Source: Paragorgia papillata
Lineage: Eukaryota; Cnidaria; Anthozoa; Scleralcyonacea; Coralliidae
Length of the DNA stretch: 64,000 bases
Direction: 5' to 3'
NCBI GenBank assembly: GCA_035771165.1
Contig: JAWNZC010000012.1
Coordinates: 310,001 to 374,000, forward strand
A program made the position numbers and the translations under genes. This document shows positions 60,070 to 64,000 of this stretch, one piece after another (positions within the stretch are counted from its first letter, which is position 1; each line of letters opens with the position of its first letter). The notes below the pieces were generated by a model. The model was not told where the DNA came from, ran no database searches, and saw only the letters and a list, made by a program, of their open reading frames with translations.

Positions 60070-60096
60070 CCCCCCCCCCCCCCCCCCCCCCCCCCC
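60070..60096. repeat. Homopolymer run of 27 C
   Basis: An uninterrupted C run of about 27 bases followed by A and T-rich sequence. Its length is probably uncertain in the assembly. It could form i-motif or G-quadruplex structure, but nothing else points to a role. Confidence 0.9.
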
Positions 60097-60156
60097 ATTT
60101 TTTTTGACATACAAGTGCACCAAGTACAGTTTTTTATAGTCAATAATTTCACTACA

Positions 60157-60212
60157 GTACGTATACCACTGATCTCTATACAACAGTTATATAGAGATCA
60201 GTGACGTATACG
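60157..60212. repeat. Hairpin with a 14-bp perfect stem
   Basis: CACTGATCTCTATA and TATAGAGATCAGTG flank a 9-base loop, and the outer ACGTATAC and GTATAC sequences extend the stem with small gaps. It could be a small foldback element. A hairpin RNA precursor cannot be excluded from sequence alone. Confidence 0.6.
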
Positions 60213-61795
60213 GTATCTTGTCAGATATATATAATTTCTATTTATAGTAATTAAGTACTTTGGTGTTGAATCAAATATACAGTATATAAACAAAAACATT
60301 CAACCGCACATGTTAAGTGATGTTCATTTAATGTTCCAAAACTGTATCAATTCTAGTTAAGCATAAACTAACTTAAAAACAAATTTTAAAATGCTGACAA
60401 CAAACAACCATTTTCAATTTGTTGCATTATGCTACTTGTACAATTTTTATGCTTCATGTTCAAACCCTGGAACATGGGCATTCAGGGATTCAACCACAAA
60501 AAGATGAGTGCCAAGTAAAAATATCCTGATTTGATTATGATTGCTGGAAAGTTGAGTGTTTACATCATTAAAATATTAAACAAACATGTACAGTATATGT
60601 TTTGGGTAAAAATGTGCTGGACAACAATATTACAACTCTGAATACCAAGAGTTTAAAATTTGTGCCAGGTGGTTCCATCCAAAATGGCTACATTTTTCAA
60701 GCAATATTACAACCTGAAAAAAAAAGACTTAGAGTTGGCCACAAAAATATCTGGTATATGGCAGAATAACCACAGGTTATATTAAAACACACATATAAAC
60801 ACAGGTTATATTACATGCATCTAAGAAAATTAGTAAGAGCCAAAATAATTGTTTTCGACACTCCTACAAGCAGCATAATTTCGTACTCTCAGTTGATCAT
60901 ATGACTGGCTGCTTAAAAATGCTTGCTGAAAAACATTTCTTAGCAGCTCTTTTGCACAAAATTACGTTTCACTATTCAGGTAAAAGTGAGTGTAAAGATT
61001 TAAAGTGCCTCTCACCTCTACAGGGATTTAATATACAGTGTATTTATGATATTTGGAACATTCTGAGAAGAAATGTAATATATCTTCTCAGACAAAATCT
61101 TCATCTTCATGGGTTTTTTCACTGTCAAAGTTAATGGATATGACGTCTACCAGGAATTGCAAACCAGTTTTCTTTTGTTTCAATTTCACAAGTATTCCTG
61201 GTGAAAAAAAAAGGATTCTTTTTTTGATCAAATGTAGATTTAATTTTTTTTCTCTTCAATAACAAGCTTTTACATTTTTCTTCATTTTTTTATTGAATGA
61301 ACCACAAACAGCTGAACCAACAAGTTGCCTTCAGAGCTGCAAGATGCAATACTTGTCAAAGCTTTTGTTGGTAACTTGTAAATTTAGTGCATGTGTATAT
61401 TGTGTAGGCAATAGAAAAGCCAATGACAGGGTTCCTTATTTAGACCTATCACAATCAAGTTCAAAATAATGCTTGTTACCAGGTGTCAACAACAAGGGTT
61501 ACACAAATAACTTGTTTTATAGTCAAACACAGTGCATGCAGACTAGTAGCTAGAATAATGGTTGAATATTTTTCAAATTTTCCAGAAAATCTGATATCCA
61601 ACCAGATAGTAACATTAATATCCCCTATTTAACATTAATTTCCCTTATTTTGTATTAATGTTTTCTGTTCCTTTGATAAGTTATTGGCACTGTGCAGTAT
61701 CTTCGCCAAACATGTACTGTAACGATTGAGAATATATTAATTTGTACAACTGGCCGTATTTTCACCTGGTCCATAATCTTACCAAATTACACTTT

Positions 61796-61920
61796 TTAAC
61801 CCATTGCTGCCTGAGCCAGCCAAAAACAGCTAGTTGCTTCAATATTTTTACTCTGTCTAATGCCAGATGATTTTACTCGTCGAAGGGAGAACCCTCAGAC
61901 AACAGTCTAGACAGTATTAA
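61796..61920. mobile_element. piggyBac-like MITE, copy 1 (decayed right end)
   Basis: The left end is TTAA followed by CCCATTGCTGCCTGAGCCAG. The interior matches copy 2 (GGGAGAACCCTCAGAC shared). The right end lies at ATTAA near 61,917-61,920 without the clear terminal repeat. TTAA plus CCC ends are characteristic of the piggyBac superfamily. Confidence 0.6.
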
Positions 61921-61936
61921 ATGATTAAATTAGTGA

Positions 61937-62058
61937 TTAACCCATTGCTGCCTGAACCAGCCAAAAACAGTCACTTTAATATTTTACTCTAACATTAGCC
62001 AGACAATCTTACTCACCCAAGGGAGAACCCTCAGACAGTCTAGGCAGCAATGGATTAA
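61937..62058. mobile_element. piggyBac-like MITE, copy 2 (both ends intact)
   Basis: The element begins TTAACCCATTGCTGCCTG and ends AGGCAGCAATGGATTAA. The ends are inverted repeats of about 16 bp with one mismatch and are bounded by TTAA on both sides, the target duplication of piggyBac. The interior contains CCAGCCAAAAACAG and GGGAGAACCCTCAGAC. Non-autonomous, about 120 bp. Confidence 0.75.
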
Positions 62059-62883
62059 TTGGCTAAGCTGAGAAGCAGTCTGTATCAGAATAGTACAGTA
62101 CTAACTCCCTGCAAAAAGGGTAAAATTAAACCTTCAGCTAGAAAAAGTGACAGTATAAACAAATAAAACTAGCAATGGATCAGATAGCAACATAAAAGTT
62201 AATATCGTGACGTTCACATCTTCAACATTCATTTAATAATTTTTGTAGTCCTATATTATTATTTTAAACAATTATAACGGCGAACGGTCATCTCCGCTCG
62301 CATATATAGACCACTTGCAACTGTTCTCTTGGTGTTTAATACAGTAATAACTCGCGCTCTGTTAAACGTCGGGAGCGACGGGCTTTAAAGTTGTCCTCCT
62401 GATGGACCGTTTTATATAACGTCATGTGCGACAGTGCGAGAGGACTACATTGCGAGCCACGCAAAATTTTTCAATCTTCGTCGTGCATTTTGCAAACTTT
62501 CTAATCTGGTAAAATATAGGTGTACAGTGTACGTAGCTGATTAAATATAAAGCTATACTCCATGCATCATTCCTCGTGAACGATTCAACGATAACAAAGT
62601 AAAAATTCCAAATAAGCCCGCCATATTGAATGATCGTGCCACCTCAAATGTAGCTTCGCGGTTGAAAGACTTGAACCTACCCAAGACGTCGTGTATTTGC
62701 TCTTCTCAGTCAAAAGTATCTGCTCATGAGTGTCATGTATTTGCTCTTCCATTGCCCACGCCTACATTCCTTATATGGCATACGTACGGAATATACATAT
62801 GCACTGCAGGCGTTACTTCTAAGCACTCTCCCCAGTCCCCTCATCCAGTAACGCCTGCTACGCAGGCTAGTGGCTGAACAAAC
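62059..62883. other. 5' region of the last gene
   Basis: No supported gene. Contains a GC-richer segment (62,275-62,470) and an inverted repeat around 62,806-62,866, where GCAGGCGTTACT pairs with AGTAACGCCTGC. An 83-codon frame (62,626-62,877) runs through that repeat and is not considered a gene. Promoter elements for the gene at 62,884 would lie here, but no TATA box stands out. Confidence 0.4.
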
Positions 62884-63039
62884 ATGGACACCGCAGGTTT
62901 ATGTTTAATTCATTGCGAAGAAGAGAACGGATCGCTTTCGAGGTTTACTGAGGTTTCGTTTAAAAGGTTTCTGGATTGTCGAAGGCAATGGCTAGAACTT
63001 GATGGCCGTCAGAGGGATATCGCTGTGCGAACAACTCAG
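62884..63039 (+). CDS. Unrecognised gene, first exon
   Basis: An ATG at 62,884 (AACATGGAC context) opens MDTAGLCLIHCEEENG, then RFTEVSFKRFLDCRRQWLEL and VRTTQ. The exon ends at ACTCAG|GTTATT in phase 0 (52 codons) and joins in phase with an exon at 63,776. The CLIHC and Cys-containing FLDCRRQW motifs, with the HRRCY motif in the next exon, suggest a Cys/His-rich, possibly zinc-binding N-terminal module. I do not recognise a named family. Read-through instead of splicing would end at 63,114. Confidence 0.6.
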
Positions 63040-63270
63040 GTTATTGGCATCAAAGAAGAGGAGAATTTTACCCCTGCTGTCAGACCAAAGAACCATTTAC
63101 TACTTCCTGTCTGAATTATTTGCAAGAATAAGAAATTATATTATAGCGAGCAAGTACGTTGATTAATGTTTATTTTATGTTATTCAACTAAATTGTAAAA
63201 ATCAGGCTGTTTCTAGGGAAATGGTGCTGCATTACTGCCAAATTGAGAACCCCATTGAAGTGAACAAGAA

Positions 63271-63568
63271 TGGCTTATTGCATTTAAAACCCGTAGACCC
63301 CCTGTTGGGGACCTTGGAATTCAGAAATTATTGACGCTCCCCTGGATTTCCACATGCCACTAAAATACCCCCTGGAAATGCTAAAAATACTGTTATTTTG
63401 TGGGGTCCCCCTGGAATTCCAGGTCATTTTTGGAAAGACAGCCCCTGGAATTTTATTTTTTGCCACCCCCTCCCCCATTGGAATTTCCACGTGCTAAAAC
63501 TTGTACCCCCTCCTGGAATTTCCAAGGTCCTCAACAGGGGGTGTACGGTTTTAAAATGCAATAAGCCA
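63271..63568. mobile_element. MITE with ~50-bp inverted repeats in the last gene's intron
   Basis: The left arm TGGCTTATTGCATTTAAAAC followed by CCGTAGACCCCCTGTTGGG is the reverse complement, with few differences, of the right arm ending CAACAGGGGGTGTACGG...TTTTAAAATGCAATAAGCCA. The interior contains several degenerate CCCCCTGGAATT copies in both orientations. It lies wholly within the intron 63,040-63,775. Non-coding DNA transposon of unassigned family. Confidence 0.85.
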
Positions 63569-63775
63569 ATAGTGTTTTGACTTTCATACACCATCACTGA
63601 GTTTATATATCAAACTAGTGAGTGGTGATGGCATGTTTTGAGTTTAATTTAGATATATGATAAAAATTTAAACTAAAAAATGAATAAGAAATATATAAAT
63701 AAATACAGTCTGTTTGCTTTTTCCCCAAATTTTTGAATAATGTGATATTCAAATATATATTATTTTATTTTATAG

Positions 63776-64000
63776 ACAAGCAGAAAGCGGAAACTGGATA
63801 AACTGATTTCAGCCGAAACTATTGATGGAGGTCAGTTAAGAAAAGCAGCAACATTGAAAGCAGATGACAGCATTCTGTTATAAATTCAAGATAAGGATTG
63901 TGTAGCCTTAGAAGTGAAATATCATAGACGATGCTATGAAAAATACACTTCCTTTCTTAGACATCAGAAAATAAATCCAGAATGTGAAACTCTTACAAAA
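63776..64000 (+). pseudogene. Unrecognised gene, second exon with in-frame stop, cut by window end
   Basis: The acceptor TTTTATAG (63,775) gives phase 0 continuation from the first exon: TSRKRKLDKLISAETIDGG, then KADDSILL, a TAA at 63,881-63,883, and in the same frame IQDKDCVALEVKYHRRCYEK and onwards to the window edge. Coding-like sequence on both sides of the stop and the CVALEVKYHRRCY block suggest a single codon change or a sequencing error rather than a true end. The rest lies beyond base 64,000. Confidence 0.55.

Larger units (their letters stand above)
59272..61795. other. Non-coding region
   Basis: AT-rich DNA without a supported gene. Frames near 60,901-61,262 lack any recognisable feature. 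Noted separately: a hairpin at 60,157-60,212 and a C run at 60,070-60,096. A TGACGTCACGTCA CRE-like site lies near 59,637. Confidence 0.5.

Noticed and set aside
60901..61262. Two overlapping ~70-codon frames
   Set aside because: AT-rich chance frames without motifs.

Overview
This window looks like nuclear DNA of a cnidarian-like marine invertebrate, probably an anthozoan. That is inferred from three things. The genes are intron-rich with GT-AG junctions. The gene families are a KDZ/HMGXB3-like gene and a Crypton-derived KIAA1958-like tyrosine recombinase. Short palindromic DNA transposons are dense throughout. No species can be named from sequence alone.

Region 1 (1-41,311) is one head-to-tail array of an AT-rich repeat of about 1.39 kb. 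It has 29 full anchor positions, about 29.8 copies, and a sharp right edge near 41,312; the left edge lies outside the window. No unit contains a credible gene. The recurring ~69-codon open frames begin with GTG or TTG, and indels break them from copy to copy. The array has substructure: a 2,777-bp dimer near 2.4-7.9 kb, runs of neighbouring units sharing private variants, and an inverted pair of GTGAGAACCGT clusters plus a CCACGGTG/CACCGTGG hairpin in each unit.

Region 2 (41,312-53,000) holds a poorly conserved left flank with foldback elements, then a plus-strand multi-exon gene (about 44,114-52,891). I rebuilt ten exons from splice sites and phase. They encode a protein of about 1,380 residues with C2H2 fingers, a Thr/Ala- and Gln-rich tract, a SWIM-type finger, the Cys-pair motifs and acidic core of KDZ transposase-like proteins, a SAP-like helix pair and a C-terminal domain that may be protease-like. 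Three places suggest damage or assembly error: the first-exon frame, a frame switch inside the CAA repeat, and a splice donor that seems to lack one G.

Region 3 (53,000-58,000) has several inverted repeats and a minus-strand Crypton/KIAA1958-like tyrosine recombinase. It is broken by three single-base frame changes yet keeps every recognisable catalytic residue. A four-copy ~185-bp tandem repeat lies on its 5' side. Region 4 (58,000-64,000) is mostly non-coding, with piggyBac-like TTAA miniature elements, a degenerate tRNA-like sequence and a C27 run. It ends in the first two exons of an unrecognised gene that has an in-frame stop and a miniature transposon in its intron.

The genes do not form a pathway. 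They are domesticated or decaying transposase-type genes among miniature DNA transposons beside a large satellite. Single-base indels in both the genes and the satellite leave open whether some breaks are real or long-read assembly errors.
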